Below, in pieces: positions 1 to 8,007 of a stretch of DNA of 11,823 nucleotides. The position numbers were made by a program, and so were the translations under genes. Source of the DNA: JBDTCS01 sp039923455 (lineage in GTDB: Bacteria > Bacteroidota > Ignavibacteria > Palsa-1295). The notes under the pieces are model-generated. The model saw only the letters and a list, made by a program, of their open reading frames with translations, had not been told where the DNA came from and did no database searches. Where the stretch lies: contig JBDTCS010000074.1 in the NCBI GenBank assembly GCA_039923455.1, positions 1 to 11,823 of the forward strand, read 5' to 3'. Position 1 is the first letter of the stretch; each line of letters opens with the position of its first letter.

Positions 1-1060
1 CCTTATTGTCCGATTGCATCGAACGAAATTTATACCAGGTGAACGGATGCCCAAGATGCCCAATCACGGTAGCATGAAATAACAACGGGCCGCGGCTATC
101 TAGCTTTATCGCGATCGCAATAATCAGTAAGATCGGTGAGAGCCCAATGATCAAGAGTGTCGTGCCAATCACATCGAGCGTTCTCTTGAGATACTTTCCG
201 TAAGGTCCCTGCACGCCAAAGCTTATGGGTGCCGCCGCAATATTTTGATACTCCGTACTGCTACGAGTTACGCGGTCATGAATCACCTTAAAGTGATCGC
301 TCAGTAAGTTAACGGTCACGCCGCTCCGTTTGCACTCCTCAATAACGCGTATCGTCTCTTCGTATGGCATCGCATCTTCGGCAACGATCACCTCATCAGC
401 TCTCACGCGTGCGATATGACTTTGGAGTTCCTCGATGCCATGCAGGACGAACGCCGCGGGGTCGTGATACTTTCCGTTTACACCATTCAGCGAGAACTCT
501 ACCACACCTGTGATCTCGAACGGTACATTAGAGCCCGAGAGCGGTATGTCCATTATCGCTCGTGCAGCCTCGCCAGAGCCGATAACGAGCACACGCCGCA
601 GATCGCGATTGCTGATCAGCTTCAGAATATGATGTCGAAAAAGATAGATCCGGAAGAAGCTTAAGAAGATCAGAGAGGTAACTGAGAACAAGATCACATT
701 CGTCCGACTATGCATGATGAGATCCTGGCGAATAAAGAACAGGATCGCGATCAGAAAAAGCGAATTGATTAATACGCCACGGAGCAAGAGCGCGAACTGC
801 GAAGAGCCACTCGAATATACTTTATGCTTGTAAAGTAGATTTTGTCGAAAGATGATAATAAGGATCGGGAGCGAAGCGTAGAGCAGACCGATACGCAGTA
901 GATACTCACCGCCTTCGTGGTAGGCGTCGTAATTATCTAACCCTGTTAAATAATGGAGCGCAAAAGTAGAAACCGCTGCAAGCGTAACGGCAAGAATATC
1001 CAAGCCAACAAGGATAACCTTGGGCCAACCATGTTTTCGAACTAATTCAGATGGGCGCAA
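1..1060 (-). CDS. Polyprenyl-phosphate sugar-1-phosphate transferase, partial (3' end cut by window edge)
   Basis: By family, this inner-membrane enzyme moves a sugar-1-phosphate from a UDP-sugar to undecaprenyl phosphate, the first step of repeat-unit assembly. The 353 visible codons show four N-terminal membrane spans (about residues 14-38, 52-71, 88-110 and 121-140). A Rossmann-like domain follows, opening at RRVLVIGSGEAAR (155-167). Then comes the start of the bacterial sugar-transferase domain: YLKRTLDVIG at 290, a hydrophobic membrane helix at 300-319, KLDSRGPLLF at 319-328 and YKFRSM at 343-348. Family members usually run to about 450-480 residues, so the catalytic Asp-Glu region lies outside the window. 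The start is inferred: the frame is closed by a TAG six bases upstream, and TTG at 1060 is the only start before the first span, with no clear ribosome site. The usual Q-x-R-x-G before the conserved Gly is replaced by A-T-V-I-G (330-334). It is the last gene visible in the glycan operon, 54 bases after the aminotransferase. The family is secure; the sugar is unknown. Confidence 0.9.
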   Translation of the reverse strand, partial: MRPSELVRKHGWPKVILVGLDILAVTLAAVSTFALHYLTGLDNYDAYHEGGEYLLRIGLLYASLPILIIIFRQNLLYKHKVYSSGSSQFALLLRGVLINSLFLIAILFFIRQDLIMHSRTNVILFSVTSLIFLSFFRIYLFRHHILKLISNRDLRRVLVIGSGEAARAIMDIPLSGSNVPFEITGVVEFSLNGVNGKYHDPAAFVLHGIEELQSHIARVRADEVIVAEDAMPYEETIRVIEECKRSGVTVNLLSDHFKVIHDRVTRSSTEYQNIAAAPISFGVQGPYGKYLKRTLDVIGTTLLIIGLSPILLIIAIAIKLDSRGPLLFHATVIGHLGHPFTWYKFRSMQSDNK

Positions 1061-1114
1061 TAACTAAGAGCTTTAATTACCGAAGCAAAAATAAGCCCAA
1101 ATTAGCCGAAACCG

Positions 1115-2221
1115 TCACTTTTGGTAAAATTTCTTGATTTCTGTCGCGATTTGGGATATTTGGGACTCCGTGAGCTCCGGAAACATGGGCAAGGAGAGTA
1201 TTTCTTTGGCTGCGGCTTCGGCCATTGGGAAAGAGCCTTCCTTGTATCCGAGCGACGCAAACGCAGGTTGTAGATGTAGGGGAATCGGGTAGTGCAAACC
1301 AGTAGCAATCGACTGACTCTCAAGGTGAGCCTTCAAGCCGTCCCGGTCTTCAGCTCGAATGACGTAAAGATGCCAAACGGGATTGGCACTTGGGTGCACC
1401 CAAGGTAAAGCGACGGCGTCACAATCTCCGAGGTAGTGCTCGTAATGATCCGCGTTCCTTCTGCGAGCATCTGTCCAAGCTTTTAGATGGCCCAGCTTAA
1501 CTCCGAGGACTGCCCCTTGAATAGCTTCCATGCGATAATTTTGACCGCTCACCAAATGATTGTATTTTCCGGATGAACCATGATCGCGAAGCATTCGCAT
1601 TCTGTCGTATAGCTGCTTGCTTTGCGTCAACACCGCACCGGCTTCTCCATACGCCCCGAGGTTCTTCCCCGGATAAAAACTAAAGCCTGTCGCGAGTCCC
1701 CATGAGCCAGCTGACTTTCCGTCGAATTCGGACAAGTGCGCCTGAGCAGCATCTTCGAAGAGAATCACATTATGGATACGCGCGATCTTTGTCAGTTCAT
1801 CCATTCTGGCAATTTGCCCGTAGAGATGAACAGCTATTATTGCTTTAGTCTTCGATGTTATCGCACGGCTAACGCATTCGGGATCGATGTTGAAATAATC
1901 ATCATGATCCACAAATACCGGCGTTGCACCGCACAGCGTAACGGCTTCCGCGGTTGCTATGAAAGTATTGACCGGAAGAATTACCTCATCACCGGGCCCA
2001 ATTCCGGCTGCCCAGAATGCCACATGTAAGGCAGATGTACCATTGTTGGTCCCGACGCAATAGGACGACGAGTGCATCTCCGCAAATCGCTTTTCGAAGT
2101 CTGCGACCTTCGGTCCAAGTACGTAGTGCGATGTGTCCAGCACTTCGTTGATTGCGATTTGCATTTCCTCTTTGATGGACTGATATTGCGCTTGAAGATC
2201 GAGAAACGGAATTGGAGTCAT
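1115..2221 (-). CDS. DegT/DnrJ/EryC1/StrS-family PLP-dependent sugar aminotransferase
   Basis: By family, this cytosolic enzyme transfers an amino group (usually from glutamate) to a keto group of a nucleotide-linked sugar, giving an amino-deoxy sugar for a surface glycan. The protein has 368 residues, normal for the family. It shows the N-terminal FLDLQAQY start, GTSALHVAF (61-69, phosphate-binding region), the PLP-ring aspartate D157 in FEDAAQAH, and the Schiff-base lysine K186 in SFYPGKNLGAYGEAG. RMLRDHG, KYNHL and NYRMEAIQGAVLGVKL follow, and the C-terminal part has GLHYPIPLHLQPAF. The SFYPGKNLGAYGEAG and HYPIPLHLQP signatures recall 3-amino sugar aminotransferases of the QdtB/FdtB type, but that assignment is from memory. 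No partner ketoisomerase or dTDP-sugar genes are in the window, so the substrate is open. ATG follows a GAAGG-like site and a 29-base gap from the upstream polymerase/ligase gene, consistent with one operon. Confidence 0.93.
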   Translation of the reverse strand: MTPIPFLDLQAQYQSIKEEMQIAINEVLDTSHYVLGPKVADFEKRFAEMHSSSYCVGTNNGTSALHVAFWAAGIGPGDEVILPVNTFIATAEAVTLCGATPVFVDHDDYFNIDPECVSRAITSKTKAIIAVHLYGQIARMDELTKIARIHNVILFEDAAQAHLSEFDGKSAGSWGLATGFSFYPGKNLGAYGEAGAVLTQSKQLYDRMRMLRDHGSSGKYNHLVSGQNYRMEAIQGAVLGVKLGHLKAWTDARRRNADHYEHYLGDCDAVALPWVHPSANPVWHLYVIRAEDRDGLKAHLESQSIATGLHYPIPLHLQPAFASLGYKEGSFPMAEAAAKEILSLPMFPELTESQISQIATEIKKFYQK

Positions 2222-2250
2222 GCCTTCGAAACTTGTGATGGATGTACTAT

Positions 2251-3570
2251 TTAACCTGCTGCGAGTTCTAATTTTGGGTTTTGGAGAAGTGCCGCCTCTT
2301 CAGGATCTAACACGAGTAATTCTTCCCCGGAGATTACCCGCTCTTCATACGCTATCCGAGCCGCGAAACCCATGAACGTAAATAGGAATTGTGTAAAGAC
2401 ATAAAAATAAAAAAACGTATTGTCGTTCGTGCAACTGATCGCGAACATTACAGGCGTCATGATTAGTACGGCTTTGAGGGGAAAATAATTTTCGAGCCAT
2501 TTCCCGTAGTATAGACCCCGCAGAAACATTTCGGCAAGTCCTAAATAGAAGAGAATGAGCCCGATCATCCCCCCGTCGAATCGAACGCGCAAATATTCGT
2601 TGTGCGGCGCACCTACGCTTGTGATATGCACAGTGATCCAATAGGCATACTCCTCTGTTCCTCCTGCACCGTAGCCCCACGGCGGTGATTCCTCAGCTTT
2701 GGCTTCAAAGTACTTTTGAAAAAAACTTCGACCGGAATCAGACTTGTTCAGGGAATTGTCTTCATTCAAGTATCGGCTCTTACTCGGAAGAATAAGCAAC
2801 AACCCAACGAAGGCACCGAGCGCAAGCAAAGCAGTAAACGTAAAGGCAACATTCCGCCGATAGAAAATAGCGACGAGAACGCCTCCGATAAAAACATAGG
2901 TTGGCGTTCGCGAAGCCATCAGCAACAACAAGCCAATATTCACAATGAATAGAAGCAGTTCCGTAATCTTAAACCGATCCATCAATTGCATGAGTAGCAG
3001 GATCGCCATCGTACAATAAAAATAGGCAGAAACGGTTCGATACCCGATCACGCCTTCGAACATGAATCCGTTACCGGCGATATACATCCAACCTGTTGCA
3101 GCAAAATAAATATCTATCGTTGCCACGATCACGTTGATGATCATCATGATCTTATAGTACTTCGCGATGTGAATATCACCTTGAATTAGATTAAACGCGA
3201 TCACATAGAGGAATGATGGAAAGGCAAGCTGCGTAACCGTTCGAATTCCTGTGCTAACGTTTTCCGACCACAAGAGCGACGTTGCGTAGTATGCAAGGAA
3301 CAGCAGCCATAACTTTGGTGAGTATTTCCAAGCACGTCGACGCTCTATTTTTGATAGCTTCATGTAGGCCATCACCGTCACGACGATCGGCAACACACCA
3401 CTGAATAGCTCCACCTTCGTGAAGCCCATATCGACGAAGACCGCCTTTGCTCCAAAAAGAATATAGAAGATAGGAGTCGCGAATGACCAAAGAATAATAT
3501 AAGGACGATCGGTACGTTGAATACCGACCATGATCGCAAGCACGAGGAGCAGTCCTAATACATTCTCCAT
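2251..3570 (-). CDS. O-antigen ligase/polymerase-like polytopic membrane protein (Wzy/WaaL type)
   Basis: The 439-residue protein is strongly hydrophobic, with about 11-13 likely membrane spans. A long hydrophilic loop (about 262-329) sits before the last spans, which is the layout of O-antigen polymerases and ligases (Wzy_C family). SRTPTY (220-225) at the end of one span and PHNEYLRVRFDGG (322-334) inside the large loop, followed directly by the span MIGLILFYLGL, match the family's conserved pHNeyL...GG pattern. In the family the large periplasmic loop carries the active site, and the enzyme joins lipid-linked repeat units or transfers glycan to an acceptor. Ligase and polymerase cannot be told apart from sequence alone. 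The rest of the locus slightly favours a polymerase. The gene lies 21 bases after the upstream glycosyltransferase and 29 bases before the aminotransferase. The acidic C-terminal tail (about 410-439) is cytosolic by prediction and of unknown role. Confidence 0.85.
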   Translation of the reverse strand: MENVLGLLLVLAIMVGIQRTDRPYIILWSFATPIFYILFGAKAVFVDMGFTKVELFSGVLPIVVTVMAYMKLSKIERRRAWKYSPKLWLLFLAYYATSLLWSENVSTGIRTVTQLAFPSFLYVIAFNLIQGDIHIAKYYKIMMIINVIVATIDIYFAATGWMYIAGNGFMFEGVIGYRTVSAYFYCTMAILLLMQLMDRFKITELLLFIVNIGLLLLMASRTPTYVFIGGVLVAIFYRRNVAFTFTALLALGAFVGLLLILPSKSRYLNEDNSLNKSDSGRSFFQKYFEAKAEESPPWGYGAGGTEEYAYWITVHITSVGAPHNEYLRVRFDGGMIGLILFYLGLAEMFLRGLYYGKWLENYFPLKAVLIMTPVMFAISCTNDNTFFYFYVFTQFLFTFMGFAARIAYEERVISGEELLVLDPEEAALLQNPKLELAAG

Positions 3571-3591
3571 TATCGAATGCTTTGTTTTCCT

Positions 3592-4800
3592 TTAGAGTGC
3601 ACCCTCGATAGAACCGGATCTCTTGTTCTCACGTGCTCTGGCACTGAGTTCACCAACAGACTTGCCGCTTGTCATCATCCATTCATATACCTTCATCTGC
3701 TTTTCGGCAATGCGTTGGTGCGTGAACTCTCGCTCAACGCGAAGCTTTCCCTTCGCGATCAAATCATTTCGGAGCTTCGGATTCGCTTGAAAGTGATCCA
3801 GTATTCGCGCCAGTGATTCTGTGTCGGCTTCGGGATAGATGCGTCCTCCCTCTTGAATCACGTTTGGAATTTCGCCGGAGCTTGAACCAATGACCGGAAC
3901 GCCAGCAGCCATTGCCTCGATGAGGATGTGCCCAAACTGCTCGACCCAGCCCTCTGTCGTCAAACTTGGGAGCACTAAAGTATCTATAACCGCAAGATGC
4001 TGCGGCACGTCCTCATTCCGAATGGCCTTTGTGTGCACCACTCTAACTCCCAGTTTAGCTGCGCGAGCGATCACTCGGTCAAGCATTGGTCCGTCACCGA
4101 CCACATAAAGTGAAACATCTGACTTGCGCTCCATCTGACCGAGAGCCTCTACCAAATTCATCACACCCTTCTCTTCAGTCACTCGACCGACGTAGCCGAT
4201 AACAAAACCAATCAACCCAAGTTTGCTCTTTAGCACCTCATTATGAGGCAACTCAAAGGTGTGTGGGTCAACTCCGATCTGGGGGATCACTGTGATTGGC
4301 CGCTTGAAACCGCGGCAGATCAAAATAGATTTGGCCTCGGCGTTGCCCGTGATTGCACACGATGAATGTTGAAGATTAAACGTCTCGAGTAAACCCTTGA
4401 AGCCCGTTAGGCGATAGGGTAAATTCCACCAAGTAAAAAAGGTCGTGCGCGCGTCTGGTGCAAACTTTTTCAAGGCGAGAATCGTCTGTGCGTAGCTTAG
4501 TGCATAGGCACCTTGCTCGACATGTACGATATCGGGACGGAGTTCCGCAACAATGCTAAAAAGCTTGTTGCGAAAAAAGTAGGCGCTCTCTTTTCCAACG
4601 AACGCAGATCGCAAAACATGATGCTCTACTGCTTCACCCTTCGTAGCGATATAGGGATCCGTGATGTTGGAGTAGAGCGGGCCCTTCCACCGATCCGGAG
4701 TTACGAGCGTAAGTGACACATCGGGCATCGCAGCGAGTGCAGCGATCTTTGCCTGATTGGCTCGAATGGTGTACGTATGTCCGATAAATAAAAGTCTCAC
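3592..4800 (-). CDS. GT4-family (GT-B fold) glycosyltransferase
   Basis: This is a probable retaining glycosyltransferase of 402 residues that adds one sugar from a nucleotide donor to a lipid-linked acceptor at the inner membrane face. The N-terminal acceptor domain starts MRLLFIGHTYTIRANQAK and includes PDIVHVEQGAYA (89-100). The C-terminal donor domain (Glycos_transf_1) starts at IGYVGRVTEEKG (201-212) and contains YVVGDGPML (232-240). It has the E-x7-E motif in EQFGHILIEAMAAG, E287 and E295, which contacts the donor in this family. The start codon is GTG, chosen because MRLLFIGH is a typical first beta strand and no better start lies upstream. No strong ribosome site is visible. The basic, serine-rich C-terminal tail (about 378-402) lies beyond the domain. 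Donor and acceptor are unknown. Gaps of 41 and 21 bases to its neighbours fit operon membership. Confidence 0.92.
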   Translation of the reverse strand: MRLLFIGHTYTIRANQAKIAALAAMPDVSLTLVTPDRWKGPLYSNITDPYIATKGEAVEHHVLRSAFVGKESAYFFRNKLFSIVAELRPDIVHVEQGAYALSYAQTILALKKFAPDARTTFFTWWNLPYRLTGFKGLLETFNLQHSSCAITGNAEAKSILICRGFKRPITVIPQIGVDPHTFELPHNEVLKSKLGLIGFVIGYVGRVTEEKGVMNLVEALGQMERKSDVSLYVVGDGPMLDRVIARAAKLGVRVVHTKAIRNEDVPQHLAVIDTLVLPSLTTEGWVEQFGHILIEAMAAGVPVIGSSSGEIPNVIQEGGRIYPEADTESLARILDHFQANPKLRNDLIAKGKLRVEREFTHQRIAEKQMKVYEWMMTSGKSVGELSARARENKRSGSIEGAL

Positions 4801-4841
4801 AAGGGCACGGGCAAAAAGGACAAAGCCAAACCGAAACTAAT

Positions 4842-5858
4842 TCAACTCAGACCCAAAGCGGTTAGTATCGTACGGGCTCGCTTCTCGTAGGTCTCTTCTT
4901 TTACTCTCTCAAAAGCTTTTTGTGCTGCGCGCTGTACGTATTCCGAGTCGGCGCGAAGCCTCTGTAGCTTTTCCTTCAACTCCGAAACAGTTGCAAAGTA
5001 CTCAACCTCTTCGCCTTCAACGAAGAACTCCCTATGCTCCGCTGTTCGATTCGCGATCATGAGATGGGCTGTCGCGGGAATTTCGAATGTTCGCATATTA
5101 TGCGAAGCTTCATTTTGCGGACGAAGTAAGTTGAGCGCACACACGCCAAGGTCTAACAACGCAACCGATTCTCTACCATACACTGCTTTTCCATGCAGCC
5201 ATGACTTCGGAACGTGCTTAGCGCGCTCCCAATCGTTGCCCCAAATCGCGATTCGAAACTCAGAGAGCTCACTGAGCAATTGATCGCGTGTTGGGTCGTA
5301 CGTTCCTATGAACACAGTGTCGTACTCAGGAAGTTGCGCAGTCGACGCTCGTGCAGAGAGGTTTTCGATTGGAGAATGAATCTCGGCATCATACGCAAAC
5401 GGAAGGTACGATGCTTGCGAAAAGCCAGCTGCCACAAATCGCTTCTGAAGTTCGCGACTCCACGTAAAGTGATGGTCATAGATCGGCAACGACGATATCA
5501 ATGCTCGTGAGGTATTCCGAGTCTCCCAAGGGCTATCAGGATTAAAGTTTACCAGCGGCCGATCACCCAACACCGTCTTTACTTTTTGCAGCACACCAGC
5601 GGGAATAAGCTTGCCTTTTACTACGATCACCAGATCGGGTTGTGTGTGCGCAACAGCCTCAATCAGCATCTTGCCAACTTTATTGCCGATCAATCCTCTC
5701 CCGAGTCGCTCACCTACTCTGGTAGTGGAAAGCGGTTCAGCCGCATATCGCTTATCAAAATCGAAGGATACGACCGCGTGGCCGAGCTTTCGAAAGGCTC
5801 TTGCGTAACTCTCTTCCAGAGAATACTCCCAGAAGGAGCCAACGATCATTATTTTCAT
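4842..5858 (-). CDS. CgeB-like glycosyltransferase (GT-B fold, Glyco_trans_1_2 type)
   Basis: This 338-residue protein resembles the CgeB/spore-maturation-protein family of glycosyltransferases, common in polysaccharide and protein-glycosylation clusters. It begins MKIMIVGSFWEYSLEESYARAF, a first Rossmann strand. The middle has NFNPDSPWETRN (104-115), HHFTWSRELQKRF (129-141) and a second-domain start at DTVFIGTYDPTRDQLL (180-195). The family-typical LNLLRPQNEASHNMRTFEIPA lies at 242-262, followed by an EHREFFVEGEEVEYF segment (274-288). In better-known relatives the same NMRTFEIPA block closes the donor pocket. Donor and acceptor cannot be read from the sequence. ATG at 5858 is the first codon of the fold and lies 33 bases after the stop of the upstream fusion gene, with no clear Shine-Dalgarno. 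It probably adds a further sugar to the same lipid-linked chain. Confidence 0.87.
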   Translation of the reverse strand: MKIMIVGSFWEYSLEESYARAFRKLGHAVVSFDFDKRYAAEPLSTTRVGERLGRGLIGNKVGKMLIEAVAHTQPDLVIVVKGKLIPAGVLQKVKTVLGDRPLVNFNPDSPWETRNTSRALISSLPIYDHHFTWSRELQKRFVAAGFSQASYLPFAYDAEIHSPIENLSARASTAQLPEYDTVFIGTYDPTRDQLLSELSEFRIAIWGNDWERAKHVPKSWLHGKAVYGRESVALLDLGVCALNLLRPQNEASHNMRTFEIPATAHLMIANRTAEHREFFVEGEEVEYFATVSELKEKLQRLRADSEYVQRAAQKAFERVKEETYEKRARTILTALGLS

Positions 5859-5891
5859 TCTTAGGTCTCAGTATCGGATTGAATCTTTGCA

Positions 5892-7874
5892 CTACTCTTT
5901 ACGCGCACGAACGATGATATGAGGCGCAAAAAGTGATGGCCAGACATCTTGAAGAAACGAAAGCTTTAATGCCGCAGGTGCCTTTTTCCGAAAAAGCGAA
6001 GTCGCATGCTGTGTCATATAACCTCCGAACGCATCGAGTCCATCGAGAATCGATGCGTCGCCATTCGAGCGAACAGATTCAATCCGGAAACCACTGACCT
6101 CCAGCATCCGCGTGAACGAATCCATACTGTAAAAACGAATGTGCGCACCCTTCCACTCGTTCGTAAAATCGGTGATCGAGGTGGACATCTCCGCTCTTGT
6201 GAGCGCCTTGAGACGCTCCCGAAAATATCCGTTGTTCGGAACACTCGTTACAAAAAGTCCGTCTTTCTTCAAAATTCTCCCGACTTCTTGCACGCAAAAC
6301 TTGGGATCGTAAAGATGCTCCAAGACCTCGATGCAAACTGCTCCATCGAACGTCTCATCGGCATACGGAAACGGTTCGGAAAAATCATGGACGATAGCAT
6401 CCAAGCCAATCTTCCGGGCTTCCGCAACACCGGTCTTACTAATATCAACTGCCGATAGCTTCGCAACCTTTTTGACGAGCCACGCTTGATAGTTCGATGC
6501 GTCCCCGCAGCCTACATCGAGTACCGAATCTGTCGGTTTGAATGCATTATCAAAGTGAACATGAAGCTGCTCATCCGTGAAGGAGTGGACTGGAGTCCAA
6601 CCTTTTTCACGATCCCAATAATCATCGTAATAATTTGCGATCTCATCACGATCATGCTCAGCATCATTCGGAGCCGGATGTACCAACGCGTTATACGTCT
6701 TCGCGATTCGCTCACCGTAGGTATCCCAAGAAAACGCCTTCGAACGTACTGCTGCGGCTTCACCCATCGTCCGCATGCGTCCACGATCACTTTGCATTTC
6801 GTGTAGCGCAGTGAACAGCGCGTCCGCATCACCAGCTTTTAGAATCGTCCCTTCCACACCATTGCGAATAAATTCTTCCGCGCCGGTATTTTCGGTAGCA
6901 ACAATCGGTAGTCCGCACGCCATCGCTTCCGCAATAACAAGTGCTAAACCTTCTTGAATGGACGGGAGGCAAAACAGATCCGCTGCTTTGAAATATTCTG
7001 CGATCTGATTGTTTGGTACATAAGGAACGTGCCGCTTGATCTGCGAACGCAACGGCGAACTCTTAAACCAACTAGCAAACTCCGACTCGATCTGGCCAAT
7101 GACCGTTAGCTCCGTTCTCACGCCCTGCTGTTCGAGCTTTGCAACCGCTTCGAGAAGGTACACGATTCCCTTTTGCACCCCAATCGGGCCGATGAAGAGA
7201 ATCTTAAGAGGTCCTCCAATCTCACGCAGCTGGTTGCCAACGCTGAAGCGATCCAGATCAACGCCGTATGGCACCTTTAGGATTTGCGAGGACTTAAATC
7301 CGTATTCTAAAAAACTTTTTCGTGCAAACTCGCTCGGCACCATGATGTAATCTGTCTCATGATACTCCTTGAGTTGTTTCTCTTCGAGCAACTTGTCATA
7401 TTTGCCGAGTTGCAGTTCACCCAGACCATATCGTTTGCGTTCTTCCTGAAGTAACGCGTGCTGTTTTTGAATATGCGTCGAGCCGCGCTCAATGATCCCG
7501 ATCGCTCCACGACTTTTCGCCTCGCGAAGTTGAAACAACGATTGATTTGCCCAGCCGGTAAAAATATCCGATTTGCCTACGTAACGTGTAGCCTTTTGGT
7601 CATAGAGATTATCTTTGAGGAAATAGGCCATCGACTGCGCATCTTGGATCGGCAGCTTCCGCCAGGCATAGCAAAGGTATTCGGGAAACGGTACTTGTCG
7701 AACGAGCTTATGAAACTCAACATCGTGCTTCAGCGATTCCGGCAACTCACGATTCGGAATGAGCGTGGAGTTTAGCGTCGTCGTCGTGAAACGCGACAGC
7801 ATTCCACGTTTGTGGAGTTGTTCTACAAGATGGAAAGCATGAAAACGTCCGGCGCAGCTTACTGCGACATTCAT
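5892..7874 (-). CDS. Bifunctional GT4 glycosyltransferase / SAM-dependent methyltransferase fusion
   Basis: One 660-residue frame holds two enzyme domains. Residues 1 to about 395 are a GT-B glycosyltransferase. It starts MNVAVSCAGRFHAFHLVEQL, has IIERGSTHIQKQ (127-138) and VPYGVDLDRFSV (201-212), and enters the donor domain at ILFIGPIGVQKG (225-236). The E-x7-E motif is in EGLALVIAEAMACGLP (E308 and E316). After a short linker, YYDDYWDREKGWTPV (415-429) opens a class I methyltransferase with SAM motif I VLDVGCGDAS (451-460), the acidic strand AVDIS (475-479), EVLEHLYDP (516-524) and RILKKDGLFVTSVPN (533-547). By inference it adds a sugar and methylates it or a neighbouring residue. The frame stays open to a TTG at 7919, but ATG at 7874 begins the fold cleanly and lies after the candidate promoter at 7893-7924, so I use it. 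It is the first gene of the glycan block. Confidence 0.92.
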   Translation of the reverse strand: MNVAVSCAGRFHAFHLVEQLHKRGMLSRFTTTTLNSTLIPNRELPESLKHDVEFHKLVRQVPFPEYLCYAWRKLPIQDAQSMAYFLKDNLYDQKATRYVGKSDIFTGWANQSLFQLREAKSRGAIGIIERGSTHIQKQHALLQEERKRYGLGELQLGKYDKLLEEKQLKEYHETDYIMVPSEFARKSFLEYGFKSSQILKVPYGVDLDRFSVGNQLREIGGPLKILFIGPIGVQKGIVYLLEAVAKLEQQGVRTELTVIGQIESEFASWFKSSPLRSQIKRHVPYVPNNQIAEYFKAADLFCLPSIQEGLALVIAEAMACGLPIVATENTGAEEFIRNGVEGTILKAGDADALFTALHEMQSDRGRMRTMGEAAAVRSKAFSWDTYGERIAKTYNALVHPAPNDAEHDRDEIANYYDDYWDREKGWTPVHSFTDEQLHVHFDNAFKPTDSVLDVGCGDASNYQAWLVKKVAKLSAVDISKTGVAEARKIGLDAIVHDFSEPFPYADETFDGAVCIEVLEHLYDPKFCVQEVGRILKKDGLFVTSVPNNGYFRERLKALTRAEMSTSITDFTNEWKGAHIRFYSMDSFTRMLEVSGFRIESVRSNGDASILDGLDAFGGYMTQHATSLFRKKAPAALKLSFLQDVWPSLFAPHIIVRARKE

Positions 7875-7892
7875 AGAGTATGCTTCAAGGGC

Positions 7893-7924
7893 CAAAGATA
7901 GTACTCTGGGGCTATCCAAACAAA
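7893..7924 (-). promoter_or_regulatory. Candidate Bacteroidetes-type promoter for the glycan operon
   Basis: On the minus strand, TTTG (7924-7921) is followed by exactly 20 bases and then TATCTTTG (7900-7893). This fits the known Bacteroidetes sigma-A consensus TTTG-N19-21-TAnnTTTG. It lies in the largest gap inside the apparent gene series, between the biotin-carrier stop (8010-8008) and the ATG at 7874. Transcription would begin around 7886-7889, leaving a leader of roughly 12-15 bases. If active, it makes the glycan genes a separate unit and rules out the upstream TTG as start. This is a pattern match only, with no proof of activity. Confidence 0.5.
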
Positions 7925-8007
7925 AGAGCTGCCGTGGGTCTCACAGGCTAGGCTAACTAACTCATGGGAGCGATTTCGAGTTCATTCCAAAGGGATTAAA
8001 GCCGATA

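Noticed and set aside
1086..1093. TATTTTTG on the minus strand, a possible Bacteroidetes -7 element before the sugar-phosphate transferase.
   Set aside because: There is no TTTG 19-21 bases upstream, and the region is T-rich, so chance is enough.
6486..6832. Overlapping 106-residue open frames on both strands within the fusion gene.
   Set aside because: They are antisense and out-of-frame shadows of the methyltransferase and linker coding sequence, with no recognisable domain.
7875..7919. A TTG start at 7919 for the glycosyltransferase/methyltransferase fusion.
   Set aside because: The extra 15 residues precede the normal first beta strand, and the TTG lies inside the candidate promoter.
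7946..7960. Short tandem GGCTA GGCTA ACTA pattern in the gap before the glycan genes.
   Set aside because: It has only two copies, with no hairpin or T-run; not enough for a terminator or operator call.
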